A DNA stretch of 64,000 nucleotides from Cherax quadricarinatus (taxonomy: Eukaryota; Arthropoda; Malacostraca; Decapoda; Parastacidae): positions 10,205,778 to 10,269,777 of the forward strand of contig NC_091355.1 in the NCBI RefSeq assembly GCF_038502225.1, read 5' to 3'. Under the pieces are notes generated by a model. The model was not told the origin of the DNA. It saw nothing but the letters and a program-made list of their open reading frames with translations, and did no database searches. Both the position numbers and the translations under genes were made by a program. Position 1 is the stretch's first letter. Each line of letters starts with the position of its first letter. Positions 25,935 to 36,540 of this stretch are shown piece after piece.

Positions 25935-26225
25935 AATGTTGAATTAGACACGAAACATCTGGGTATCTTTACTTGTAGACGGTTGGCGAAACGTGCACAA
26001 GTATAGATGGTTTAGAAAGACACGTAAGCAAACACTATAACATATTTATTAGAAAACGTTTGGGTCCTGGGACCTTGATCAAGGTCCCAGGACCGAAACG
26101 TTTTCTAATAAATATGTTATAGTGTTTGCTTACGTGTCTTTCTAAACCAACTTGTCGGTATTTATTACCAAGGTTTATACCACAAGTATAGATACCCAGA
26201 TGTTGCATATGTTTAACTTGCCATC
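25935..26225. mobile_element. Foldback element split by a second hairpin element
   Basis: Outer sequence ACATCTGGGTATCTTTACTTG (left; written here in part) is mirrored by AGTATAGATACCCAGATGT on the right, giving an inverted-repeat host. It is interrupted by 26,009-26,180, flanked by the 13-bp duplication CACAAGTATAGAT at 25,996-26,008 and 26,181-26,193. Confidence 0.75.
26009..26180. mobile_element. Hairpin element with 69-bp arms, inserted with 13-bp duplication
   Basis: Arms 26,008-26,076 and 26,081-26,149 are reverse complements over 69 bp with one mismatch (TTTGGGT against TTTCGGT), around a GATC centre that is itself palindromic. About 30 bp of non-palindromic tail follows. A diverged half-copy is at 54,686-54,785. 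It has no coding capacity. The near-perfect arms imply recent insertion or a young family. Confidence 0.85.
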
Positions 26226-26576
26226 TTTGTGAGTGCCTGTCATCTTGCAGTGTTCACCAGACAGACACGACCAGCAATCCTGCCAGATTGCAAGACATTC
26301 AACATGGCTTCTGTTAAACAGGCACACATGGCAGGAAGGCAGCACCTCCCGTGGATGGTAACTGTCTGCCAGCCTCAGGTAAGCTTAACACAAGAAACTC
26401 TCAGTCAGGTGACCAAAAGCTCCAACTGTAGGTCATCATATGACTAAGACCCGCGTCAGGAAACACTTGTCTTGTTTCCTGACACACCTTACCTAACCTA
26501 ACGTGATATCCAGCATCACAGCACGATGGAAAATGAGATATACAGACAGACAGTGAAACATAATCCTTCCGTCTAA

Positions 26577-26579
<3 letters not shown>

Positions 26580-26642
<63 letters not shown>
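26580..26642. repeat. (AG)n microsatellite
   Basis: About 30 uninterrupted AG dinucleotides. The preceding 26,226-26,579 stretch has no supported gene; a part near 26,260-26,395 resembles the head of the 50-bp repeat region (CAGCAATCCT, ACCTCCC, GTCTGCCAGCCTCAG). Confidence 0.95.
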
Positions 26643-26644
<2 letters not shown>

Positions 26645-26775
26645 GAGTCGTAAATCTATTATAATCTCAATGATAATTCAGCGCGTCATTTATTCAGACA
26701 CTTGTCGCTGAGTTCATAATGCATTTTATGATGGACACTTGTTCTGCCTTGTATAATTGTTATTCTTGGTACTGA

Positions 26776-26802
<27 letters not shown>

Positions 26803-26807
<5 letters not shown>

Positions 26808-26937
26808 CCATACACAACTTTAAGACGAGGTATGATAAAGCTCATGGAACAGGGAGAGAGAGGACCTAGTAGCGTTCAGTGAAGAGGCGGGGCCAGGAGC
26901 TGAGTCTCGACCCCTACAACTACAATTAGGTGAGTAC
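26803..26937 (+). mobile_element. CR1-like LINE copy F, 3' end only
   Basis: About 135 bp matching the 3' end of the CR1-like family: ATGATAAAGCTCATGGAAC, AGGCGGGGCCAGGAGCTGAG, and the terminal AATTAGGTGAGTAC. Its 5' edge directly abuts an (AC)n tract (26,775-26,803), as in most other copies; the 3' side runs into (AT)n. Confidence 0.8.
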
Positions 26938-26944
26938 ATACAAA

Positions 26945-27103
<159 letters not shown>

Positions 27104-27154
27104 CAGAGAGAGAGAGACAGAGTTGTATTACAATGTTACAATAACTACTGGTAA

Positions 27155-27640
27155 TATAAACAACCCGAGTCAGTAGTACAGCAATAAAGCGAATATTTTC
27201 TGTCCCTCAAGCGATACTGAACTAGTTGGGAGGAAGCACACGAAAAAGAGGCACTAAAGTAGGCCTATCAGCAGTAGAACAAAAGAGGTGAGAAGCACCT
27301 CAATAGACCTACCTGTCCAAGACCTCACTCGTCAACATGACCACATATCCACAACATTATTCCTCACCCAGTAGATTCCCTCATTATTTAAACATCCGAA
27401 TTAATCTAACATGATATTTACGAAAGCCTCGAACTTACTTTTTTATTGGTCAATTGTCCTGGTTAAAGTTTGGTGAGGTTTGAGATTAAACGTATTCAGT
27501 GGCGGGTCGACATTGTTTTATAGTGGCTGGGACCTCTGCTGTGTTGATGCATCTCATCGATACTGCAGTGATTTGATGATTCTGTTTATCTGTGTCTCCA
27601 GCCCACATATTGTTATTCTCTGCAACACTCACAGAGTATC
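27155..27640. other. Unique stretch
   Basis: AT-rich, no supported gene or recognised repeat before the (TAA)n tail of the next SINE. Confidence 0.55.
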
Positions 27641-27647
27641 TCTTAAC

Positions 27648-27705
<58 letters not shown>

Positions 27706-28022
27706 GTAATACTATAACAATCTTTATTTCTTCAGGTACATGATACAACTCACGAACCAAACTGACATCACTGACACATACTATATACAAAGTAAGTCCC
27801 TGATTATGCAGAACATTACGGGTAAATTAGGTTAATTTTGTCCCTCAGGATGCGACCCACACCATTTGGTTAACACCCAGAAACCTACTTACTGATACGT
27901 GAACAGGGACAGCAGTTGTCTTGAGAAAACACGTCTTAATGTTTCCACCTGTACTGGGGATCGAACCACGGACGCGGGATGTGTGAGCTAAGTGCGCTAT
28001 CACCCGAACTAAAGGATACCTT
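27641..28022 (-). mobile_element. tRNA-derived SINE with (TTA)n tail
   Basis: On the minus strand a tRNA-like head (GATAGCGCACTTAGCTCAC, then GGTTCGATCCCC near 27,957-27,967) is followed by a body shared with 22,259-22,470 and a TTA-rich tail (27,646-27,704). A- and B-box spacing fits a pol III promoter. Clearer copy of the family than the one at 22.2 kb. Confidence 0.85.
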
Positions 28023-28127
28023 GTTTGTACAGTCCACCTTGAAATTAAACACATACTACTACAGACACAGACAGTGTATCACAACACATACACACTGTAT
28101 TACAACACATACACTCTGTATCACAGA

Positions 28128-28262
28128 CACAGGGAGAGGATTAGGCAGGGAAGGAGGGTGAGAGGGGAGTAAAGGAAGGTGGAGAGGGAAGGGAAGAAGT
28201 AGGAGACGAATGGGAGATGGAATAAGAGGGAGAGTGGGGAAGAGACGAAGATAGAGAGAACA
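28128..28262. repeat. Polypurine tract
   Basis: About 135 bp almost entirely A and G on the plus strand (GGGAGAGG, GGAAGGTGGAGAGG). No gene. Confidence 0.8.
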
Positions 28263-28317
28263 AGAGATGTTGCAGCCTCTTAGCAAAATCATTTCTGTAT
28301 TTTTCTTCTCTTTCTCA

Positions 28318-29015
28318 GCAGTGATGCTGGTATCTCTCAGCGGGATGTTGGTATCTCTCAGCAGTGATGCTGGTATCTCTCAGCAGTGATGCTGGTATCT
28401 CTCAGCAGTGATGCTGGTATCTCTCAGCAGTGATGCTGGTATCTCTCAGCAGTGATGCTGGTATCTCTCAGCAGTGATGCTGGTATCTCTCAGCGGGATG
28501 TTGGTATCTCTCAGCAGTGATGCTGGTATCTCTCAGCAGTGATGCTGGTATCTCTCAGCAGTGATGCTGGTATCTCTCAGCAGTGATGCTGGTATCTCTC
28601 AGCGGGATGTTGGTATCTCTCAGCAGTGATGCTGGTATCTCTCAGCAGTGATGCTGGTATCTCTCAGCGGGATGTTGGTATCTCTCAGCAGTGATGCTGG
28701 TATCTCTCAGCAGTGATGCTGGTATCTCTCAGCGGGATGTTGGTATCTCTTAGCAGTGATGCTGGTATCTCTCAGCAGTGATGCTGGTATCTCTCAGCGG
28801 GATGTTGGTATCTCTTAGCAGTGATGCTGGTATCTCTCAGCAGTGATGCTGGTATCTCTCAGCGGGATGTTGGTATCTCTTAGCAGTGATGCTGGTATCT
28901 CAGCAGGGATGTTGGTATCTCTCAGCAGTGATGCTGGTATCTCTCAGCAGTGATGCTGGTATCTCAGCAGGGATGTTGGTATCTCTCAGAAGTGATGCTA
29001 GTATCTCTCAGCAGG
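28318..29015. repeat. 22-bp minisatellite with a 65-bp higher-order unit
   Basis: Units AGCAGTGATGCTGGTATC plus TCTC (22 bp) with AGCGGGATGTTGGTATC variants (21 bp). From about 28,604 to 28,870 the variant recurs every 65 bp, as one variant plus two standard units. Confidence 0.95.
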
Positions 29016-29486
29016 GATGGTCATGTCTGTCAGCATGGATGATCATGTCTGTCAGCATGGATGATCATGTCTGTCAGCATGGATGATCATGTCTGTCAGC
29101 ATGGATGATCATGTCTGTCAGCATGGATGGTCATGTCTGTCAGCATGGATGATCATGGGTGTCAGCATGGATGATCATGTCTGTCAGCATGGATGATCAT
29201 GTCTGTCAGCATGGATGGTCATGTCTGTCAGCATGGATGATCATGGGTGTCAGCATGGATGATAATGTCTGTCAGCATGGATGATCATGTCTGTCAGCAT
29301 GGATGATCATGGGTGTCAGCATGGATGGTCATGGGTGTCAGCATGGATGATAATGTCTGTCAGCATGGATGATCATGTCTGTCAGCATGGATGATAATGT
29401 CTGTCAGCATGGATGGTCATGGGTGTCAGCATGGATGGTCATGGGTGTCAGCATGGATGGTCATGGGTGTCAGCATGGATGGTCAT
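29016..29486. repeat. Second 22-bp minisatellite
   Basis: About 21 units with GGATGATCATGTCTGTCAGC; variants GGATGGTCATGGGTGTCAGC and GGATGATAATG. It abuts the previous 22-bp array though the sequences differ. Confidence 0.95.
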
Positions 29487-29591
29487 GTCTTGCCACTGGC
29501 CTCATACCTCACCTCTTCTCCACTATGTTTATACTCCAGTACCTCAGAAAATATAGCCAGGATATTTTGTGTATCTCTTCTGTGAAATGTG

Positions 29592-29593
<2 letters not shown>

Positions 29594-29667
<74 letters not shown>
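29594..29667. repeat. (AC)n microsatellite
   Basis: About 36 AC dinucleotides. Unlike most (AC)n tracts here it is not flanked by the CR1-like LINE. Confidence 0.95.
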
Positions 29668-29668
<1 letters not shown>

Positions 29669-30064
29669 TTTTCAACGCACCGGTCGTATCCCACCGAGGC
29701 AGGGTGACCTAAAAAGAAAAACGAAAGTTTCTCTTTATAAATTTAGTAATTTATACAGGAGAAGGGGTTACTAGGAACTTGCTCCCGGCATTTTAGTTGC
29801 CTCTTACGACACTGATGGCTTACGGAGGAAGAATTCTTTTCCACTTCCCCATGGAGATAAGAGAGAATAAAAAAGAACAAGAACTAGTAAGAAAATAGAA
29901 AACCGAGAGGGGTGTATAAATATATATGCTTGTTGACCTAAGTGAAAGTTAGAAGTAGCAAGATGTACCTGTTATCCCGCATGTTTATGACATAGAAAAA
30001 AGACACCAGCAATCCTACCATCATGTAAAACAATTACAGGTTTCCATTTCACACTCACTTGGCA
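29668..30064. mobile_element. Interspersed-repeat segment leading into a minisatellite
   Basis: Contains CCCACCGAGGCAGGGTGACC, resembling the reverse complement of the RTE-like LINE 3' end at about 42,268-42,290 (GCCACCCTGCCTTGGTGGG). It continues through TTGCTCCCGGCATTTTAG and CAGCAATCCTACCATCATG to GGCAGGACTGTAGTACCTCC, where the 50-bp array starts. No open frame of note. Confidence 0.6.
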
Positions 30065-31404
30065 GGACTGTAGTACCTCCCTGGGTGGTTGTTGTCTACC
30101 AACCTACTACCACAGGAAGGTAGTACCTCCCTGGGTGGTTGTTGCCTACCAACCTACTACCACAGGAAGGTAGTACCTCCCTGGGTGGTTGTTGCCTACC
30201 AACCTACTACCACAGGAAGGTAGTACCTCCCGGGGTGGTTGTTGTCTACCAGCCTACTACCACAGGACGGTACCTCCCTGGGTGGTTGTTGTCTAACAAC
30301 CTACTACCACAGGACGGTAGTACCTCCCTGGGTGGTTGTTGTCTACCAACCTACTACCACAGGACGGTACCTCCCTGGGTGGTTGTTGTCTACCAACCTA
30401 CTACCACAGGACGGTAGTACCTCCCTGGGTGGTTGCTGTCTACCAACCTACTACCACAGGACGGTAGTACCTCCCTGGGTAGTTGCTGTCTACCAACCTA
30501 CTACCACAGGACGGTAGTACCTCCCTGGGTGGTTGTTGTCTACCAACCTACTACCACAGGACGGTAGTACCTCCCTGGGTGGTTGCTGTCTAACAACCTA
30601 CTACCACAGGACGGTAGTACCTCCCTGGGTGGTTGCTGTCTACCAACCTACTACCACAGGACGGTAGTACCTCCCTGGGTGGTTGCTGTCTACCAACCTA
30701 CTACCACAGGACGGTAGTACCTCCCTGGGTGGTTGTTGTCTACCAACCTACTACCACAGGACGGTAGTACCTCCCTGGGTGGTTGCTGTCTACCAACCTA
30801 CTACCACAGGACGGTAGTACCTCCCTGGGTGGTTGTTGTCTACCAACCTACTACCACAGGACGGTAGTACCTCCCTGGGTGGTTGTTGTCTACCAACCTA
30901 CTACCACAGGACGGTAGTACCTCCCTGGGTGGTTGTTGTCTACCAGCCTACTACCACAGGACAGTAGTACCTCCCTGGGTGGTTGTTGTCTACCAGCCTA
31001 CTACCACAGGACAGTAGTACCTCCCTGGGTGGTTGTTGTCTACCAACCTACTACCACAGGACGGTAGTACCTCCCTGGGTGGTTGTTGTCTACCAGCCTA
31101 CTACCACAGGACAGTAGTACCTCCCTGGGTGGTTGTTGTCTACCAGCCTACTACCACAGGACAGTAGTACCTCCCTGGGTGGTTGTTGTCTACCAACCTA
31201 CTACCACAGGACGGTAGTACCTCCCTGGGTGGTTGCTGTCTACCAACCTACTACCACATGACGGTAGTACCTCCCTGGGTGGTTGTTGTCTACCAACCTA
31301 CTACCACAGGACAGTAGTACCTCCCTGGGTGGTTGCTGTCTACCAACCTACTACCACAGGACAGTAGTACCTCCCTGGGTGGTTGCTGTCTACCAACCTA
31401 CTAC
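30065..31404. repeat. 50-bp minisatellite, about 27 copies
   Basis: Units with GGTAGTACCTCCCTGGGTGG and GTCTACCAACCTACTACCAC. The first unit merges with interspersed-repeat sequence on the left. The last, ending CTACTACCTAGGATAT instead of CCACAGG, merges with repeat sequence on the right. The array therefore seems to be an internal expansion of one segment of a mobile element. Confidence 0.95.
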
Positions 31405-31500
31405 CTAGGATATATTTAAAAGCAAAATAACCACTGTGAAAAAAATAGTGAAATTTCAAGCAAATCGTGGTTTCTTACATTATCAAGGAACTGTAAAATA
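31405..31500. mobile_element. Interspersed-repeat remnant right of the 50-bp array
   Basis: GCAAAATAACCACTGTGAAA and CATTATCAAGGAACTGT look like a dispersed-repeat end; probably the distal half of the element that seeded the array. 31,501-31,785 is unique AT-rich sequence with no gene. Confidence 0.45.
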
Positions 31501-31785
31501 ACAATAGGACAGCGGAAGGCTGATAAGGCTGCGATGTCACCTCACATATGACCTGACACCTGACCCAGCACGCTGAGCCTGGGAGTGAAGTGAGGATTTG
31601 GTCAGGTCACGTGTCAAGCACAGTTTATAAATGACATGTCAGGCATAGTTTAAAGTTCTCACAAATTTTACTAATTACATATTAATCTAGTTTATATATC
31701 CCTGTATTAATATTCATATTAAAATCAATACTGTTTTTTATTTCTTTCCAGTTTATCCAATACTATTTTTAATTTTCTTCGAAAT

Positions 31786-33112
31786 ACCCTGCTACCCAGT
31801 TACCCTGCTACCCAGTTACCCTGCTACCCAGTTACCGTGCTTCTCAGTTACTCTGCTACCCAGTTACCGTGCTTCTCAGTTACCCTGCTACCCAGTTACC
31901 CTGCTACCAAGTTACCCTACTACCCAGTTACCGTGCTTCTCAGTTACCCTGCTACCCAGTTACCCTGCTACCCAGTTACCGTGCTTCTAAGTTATCATGC
32001 TACCCAGTTACCCTGCTACCCAGTTACCCTGCTACCCAGTTACCGTGCTTCTCAGTTATCATGCTACCCAGTTACCGTGCTACCCAGTTACCCTGCTACC
32101 CAGTTACCGTGCTTCTCAGTTATCATGCTACCCAGTTACCTTGCTACCCAGTTACCCTGCTACCCAGTTACCAGGCTTCTCAGTTATCATGCTACTCAGT
32201 TACCCTGCTACCCAGTTACCCTTCTACCCAGTTACCCTGCTACCCAATTACCTGCTACCCAGTTACCGTGCTTCCCAGTTACCCTGCTACCCAGTTACCG
32301 TGCTTCCCAGTTACCTGCTACCCAGTTACCCTGCTACCCAGTTACCCTGCTACCCAGTTACCCGCTACCCAGTTACCGTGCTTCCCAGTTACCCTGCTTC
32401 CCAGTTACCCTGCTACCCAGTTACCCTGCTACCCAGTTACCCTGCTACCCACTTACCCTGCTACCCAGTTACCCCTGCTACCCAGTTACTCTGCTTACCA
32501 ATTACTCTGCTTCCCAGTTACCCTGTTTACCAATTACCCTGCTTCCCAATTACCCTGCTTTCCATTCCATTTACCCTGTTTACCAATTACCCTGCTTTCT
32601 AATTACCCTGCTTCCCAATTACCCTGCTTCCCAATTACCCTGCTTCTCAATTACCCTGCATTCCAGTTTCCCTGCTTCCCAATTACCCTGCTTCCCGGTT
32701 ACCATGCTTCCCAATTGCCCTGCTTCCAAATTACCCTGCTTCTCAATTACCCTGCTTCCCAATTGCCCTGCTTCCCAGTTACCCTGCTTCCCAGTTACCC
32801 TGATTCCCAATTACTCTGTTTCCCAATTACCCTGCTTCCCAATTACCCTGCTTCCCAATTTCCCTGCTTTCCAGTTATTCTGCTTTCCAGTTTCCCTGCT
32901 TCCCACTTACCCTGCTTTCCAGTTACCCTACTTCCCAATTACCCTGCTTTCCAGTTACCCTGCTTCCCAGTTACCCTGCTTCCCAATTACCCTGCTTTCC
33001 AATTACCCTGCTTCCTAGTTACCCTGCTTTCCAGTTACTCTGCTTCCCAGGTACCCTGTTTCCAAATTACCCTTCTACCCAATTTCCAATTTCACCTCCT
33101 TCCCAATCACCT
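31786..33112. repeat. 16-bp minisatellite, about 80 copies
   Basis: Units CTGCTACCCAGTTACC on the left change gradually to CTGCTTCCCAATTACC on the right, with GTGCTTCTCAGTTACC between. Open frames of 393 and 500 codons (LLPSYPATQLPCYPVT) are artefacts. Confidence 0.95.
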
Positions 33113-33189
33113 TCCTTTCCAGTTTTTCCTCTTTTCCAAATTCCTCTCCTTCACAATTACGCCACTTTCCAATTTCTCTCCTCCTCCAC

Positions 33190-33271
33190 CCATTTTATTC
33201 CCTCACCATTTTATTCCCTCACCATTTTATTCCCTCACCATTTTATTCCCTCACCATTTTATTCCCTCACC
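33190..33271. repeat. 16-bp tandem repeat, five copies
   Basis: ATTTTATTCCCTCACC repeated about five times with little divergence. Confidence 0.9.
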
Positions 33272-33334
33272 ATTTTTGGGTAAGGTCCCGGGAGAACATT
33301 TCCTTGTGATCGACCTGGTGTTTTCCAGTGAGGG

Positions 33335-34315
33335 GAGCCAGGGAGAACTGGCACCCCTCTCCCTCAGCTGAGCCAGGGAGAACTGGCACCCCTCTCCCTC
33401 AGCTAAGCCAGGGAGAACTGGCACCCCTCTCCCTCAGCTGAGCCAGGAAGAACTGGCACCCCTCTCCCTCAGCTGAGCCAGGGAGAACTGGCACCCCTCT
33501 CCCTCAGCTGAGCCAGGGAGAGCTGGCATCCCTTTCCCTCAGCTGATCCAAGGAGAACTGGCACTCCTCTTCCTCAGATGAGCCAAGGAGAACTGGCACC
33601 TCTCTCCCTCAGCTGAGCCAAGGAGAACTGGCACCCCTTTCCCTCAGCTGAGCCAGGGAGAACTGGCACCCCTCTTCCTCAGCTGAGCCAGGGAGAACTG
33701 GCATCCCTTTCCCTCAGCTGATCCAGGGAGAACTGGCACCCCTCTTCCTCAGATGAGCCAAGGAGAACTGGCACCTCTCTCCCTAAGCTGAGCCAGGGAG
33801 AGCTGGCACCCCTTTCTCTCAGCTGAGCCAGGAAGTACTGGCACCCCTCTCCCTCAGCTGAGCCAGGGAGAACTGGCATCCCTTTCCCTCAGCTGAGTCA
33901 GGGAGAACTGGCATCCCTTTCCCTCAGCTGAGTCAGGGAGAACTGGCATCCCTTTCCCTCAGCTGAGCCAGGGAGAACTGGCACCCCTTTCCCTCAGCTG
34001 AGTCAGGGAGAACTGGCATCCCTCTTCCTCAGCTGAGTCAGGGAGAACTGGCATCCCTCTCCCTCAGCTGAGTCAGGGAGAACTGGCATCCCTCTCCCTC
34101 AGCTGAGTCAGGGAGAACTGGCATCCCTTTCCCTCAGCTGAGTCAGGGAGAACTGGCATCCCTTTCCCTCAGCTGAGCCAGGGAGAACTGGCACCCCTTT
34201 CCCTCAGCTGAGTCAGGGAGAACTGGCATCCCTCTCCCTCAGCTGAGTCAGGGAGAACTGGCATCCCTCTCCCTCAGCTGAGTCAGGGAGAACTGGCATC
34301 CCTCTCCCTCGGTTG
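33335..34315. repeat. 35-bp minisatellite, about 28 copies
   Basis: Units with AGCCAGGGAGAACTGGCACC and CCTCTCCCTCAGCTG. Variants GAGTCA, GGCATC and CCTTTCC define sub-blocks: GAGCCA dominates on the left, GAGTCA with GGCATC on the right. 34,316-34,400 is a purine-rich spacer. Confidence 0.95.
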
Positions 34316-34400
34316 GGATAAGAGAAAAGTGAAGAAACAAAGGGGATAGGGGAAGTAAAAAGGGGATAGGGGAAGAAAAGGAGGTAGGAGAAGGGGACTT

Positions 34401-34479
34401 ACCCTGGCACCTACTCTGGTACTTTCCCTGGCACCTACCATGGCACTTACCCCGGCACCTTCTCTGGCACCTAGCCTGG
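34401..34479. repeat. 12-bp array, left part
   Basis: CCTGGCACCTAC-type units. They resume at 35,897 after an insertion, so the two parts were one array. Confidence 0.85.
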
Positions 34480-35896
34480 TATTGCGACCCCTGAATGGGT
34501 CACAATGTATATAATGTATATTACCTTTTCATATAATTTTATATTGCTGATATTTGCGATATTAGTTAAATCGTAAATATATTGCTTTATATTATTATTT
34601 GACTTAGTTATATTATTAGGTAGGATGTAACATTTACACATTATTCAGTTGTTAGGTAAGACACATATGCAACAGTTAGGTATCTTTATTTCGAAACGTT
34701 TCGCCTACACAGTAGGCTTCTTCAGTCGAGTACAGAAAAGTTGATAGAAGCAGAAGAGACTTGAAGACGATGTAATCAGTCCATCACATTATTCAGTGCT
34801 CATTCCTCGAGAGTGTTAAGTAGCTTCTCTGTGTTGCTGGGCAGCAGCAGTCCACGGAGAGTCACGTGATCAGGGTGGGGTGATCACACCTCACCTGAGT
34901 GAGAGATTGCCTGGCTTTCACTAGCTTGCTCTTTTTCTGGTTGATGATGATTCCAACAAGACGTCCCTCTCCAGCTCTCCCTTGCTGGCCCTTGTTGGAA
35001 CATCGTCTCTGTCGCTTTCTTGTTGTTAGTTCTGTGTAACTCTGTTCACAGAGCATGGCCTAGACTTAGTGATTTTCGACGTTGTACTGAGGTTATGTGT
35101 CGCATTGACAATCTGTGAAACTCAGGTCCTGAGCTGTTGCTTCCGACCTAATTTGTTCTGGTATCTGTGTACTGTCACAGTCGGGGATTTTCTAATGCTG
35201 AACTTAGATTCAGTAGTATGGGAGTTTTGTGATTTTTGTGGAGGATTTTGTTGATGGTCCCTACTTAGTGTCATTATGTTATCTCCTTGTTCCTGATTCT
35301 GTGTTGCTGCTGCTTGTTATATTGCTGTTCGGCGAATCAGTCGTTTTACTGTTCAAGCAAGCTGTTCTGATTGCCAGGTTGGTCAAGAAGTTAGTTTATG
35401 TGAGGACTTTTAGTCAGCCACTGGTTAAGTCTAGTCGAGTCTTGAGACATAGCGAACTACTTAGAGCACTTACACACATACTCACTTGTTTATACTTATT
35501 AGTATTATGTTCTTAAATGCTAACAATGTACCAGACGGTACTTAAAAGCCATTAAGATGTGTTATATGCCTTCAGCACAATACTACTGTACACCACAGAA
35601 GTGATTATTTTGATTATTTTGATTATTTTGATTACTATAATTTACTTGGATCTTATACGCCTAGACGACTTTATTATTAATAAACTTATTAAATTTTAAT
35701 TACTTTAGTTAGTAGCTTACCAGTTGTAATCCTGAAGCACTACTGAATCTTACTATTAAATTCTAATGGATAATTGGAGCAGGATACTGACTACTTGTTA
35801 CAAACACCCAGTAACAGGCTGGATGCTAGAATGGCAGTCCTTTCTAGTACTCACTGGAGATCTCTATCATTATTAGATATCGCGTTTTTTGTAACA
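34480..35896. mobile_element. Putative solo LTR (about 1.4 kb), 5-bp duplication CCTGG
   Basis: The block starts TATTGCGACCCC and ends TTTTTTGTAACA. CCTGG stands directly before it (34,475-34,479) and directly after it (35,897-35,901), and removing one copy rejoins the 12-bp array in register. A 5-bp duplication, a CA-3' end, about 1.3 kb without its own insert, and no protein frame fit a solo LTR; the start would be TG mutated to TA. The small open frames inside (61 and 95 codons) show nothing recognisable. Dispersed non-LTR sequence is the alternative. Confidence 0.65.
34649..34784. mobile_element. SINE/foldback-type element inserted in the LTR, 12-bp duplication
   Basis: Carries GAAACGTTTCGCCTACACAG and TAGGCTTCTTCAGTCGAGTA, shared with 25,187-25,449 and 61,905-62,030. 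CACATTATTCAG flanks it at 34,637-34,648 and 34,785-34,796. The insert is 136 bp, only one arm of the palindromic family. Confidence 0.75.
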
Positions 35897-36540
35897 CCTG
35901 GCACCTACCTTGGTACCTTCCCTGGCACTTACCATGGCACCTACTCTGGCACCTTCCCTTGCACCTACCCTGGCACCTTCCCTTGCACCTACCCTGGCAC
36001 CTTCCATGGCACCTACTCTGGCACCTTCCCTGGCACCTACCCTGGCACCTTCCCTTGCACCTACCCTTGCACCTACCCACCCTCTGACACCTACTCTGGC
36101 ACCTACCCTACCCCGCCTTCCTTCCCCTACATGGCACCTTCCCTGGCACCTACCTTGGTTCCTTCTCTGATACCTACCCTGGCACCTTCCCTTGCACCTA
36201 CCCTGATACATACCCTGGCACCTACCCTGGCACCTTCCCTGACACCTACCTTGGCACCTACCCACCCTCTCTGACACCTACTCTGGCACCTTCCCTAGCA
36301 CCTACCCTGGCACCTTCCCTGGTACCTACCCTGGCACCTTCCCTGGCACCTACCCTGGTACGTTCCCTGGCACCTACCATGGCACCTACCCTGACACCTT
36401 TCCTGCCACCTACCCTGGTACCTACCCCTAGCACCTTACACATCCCCTAGCGCCTATCCACCTTCCCTAGCACCTACCCACCTTCCTTAGTAACTAACCA
36501 CCTCCCCTAGCGCATACCCACCTCCCTTAGCACCTACCCC
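35897..36540. repeat. 12-bp array, right part
   Basis: Units CCTGGCACCTAC and CCTGGCACCTTC, looser toward 36,430-36,540 (CCTAGCGCCTATCC). Frames of repeated APTLAPSLAPT or GRCQGRCQG are artefacts. Confidence 0.9.

Noticed and set aside
31837..33371. Overlapping 393- and 500-codon frames (Pro/Ser/Tyr/Leu-rich)
   Set aside because: Frames of a 16-bp tandem repeat; several are open at once and diverge with the repeat, not as a protein.
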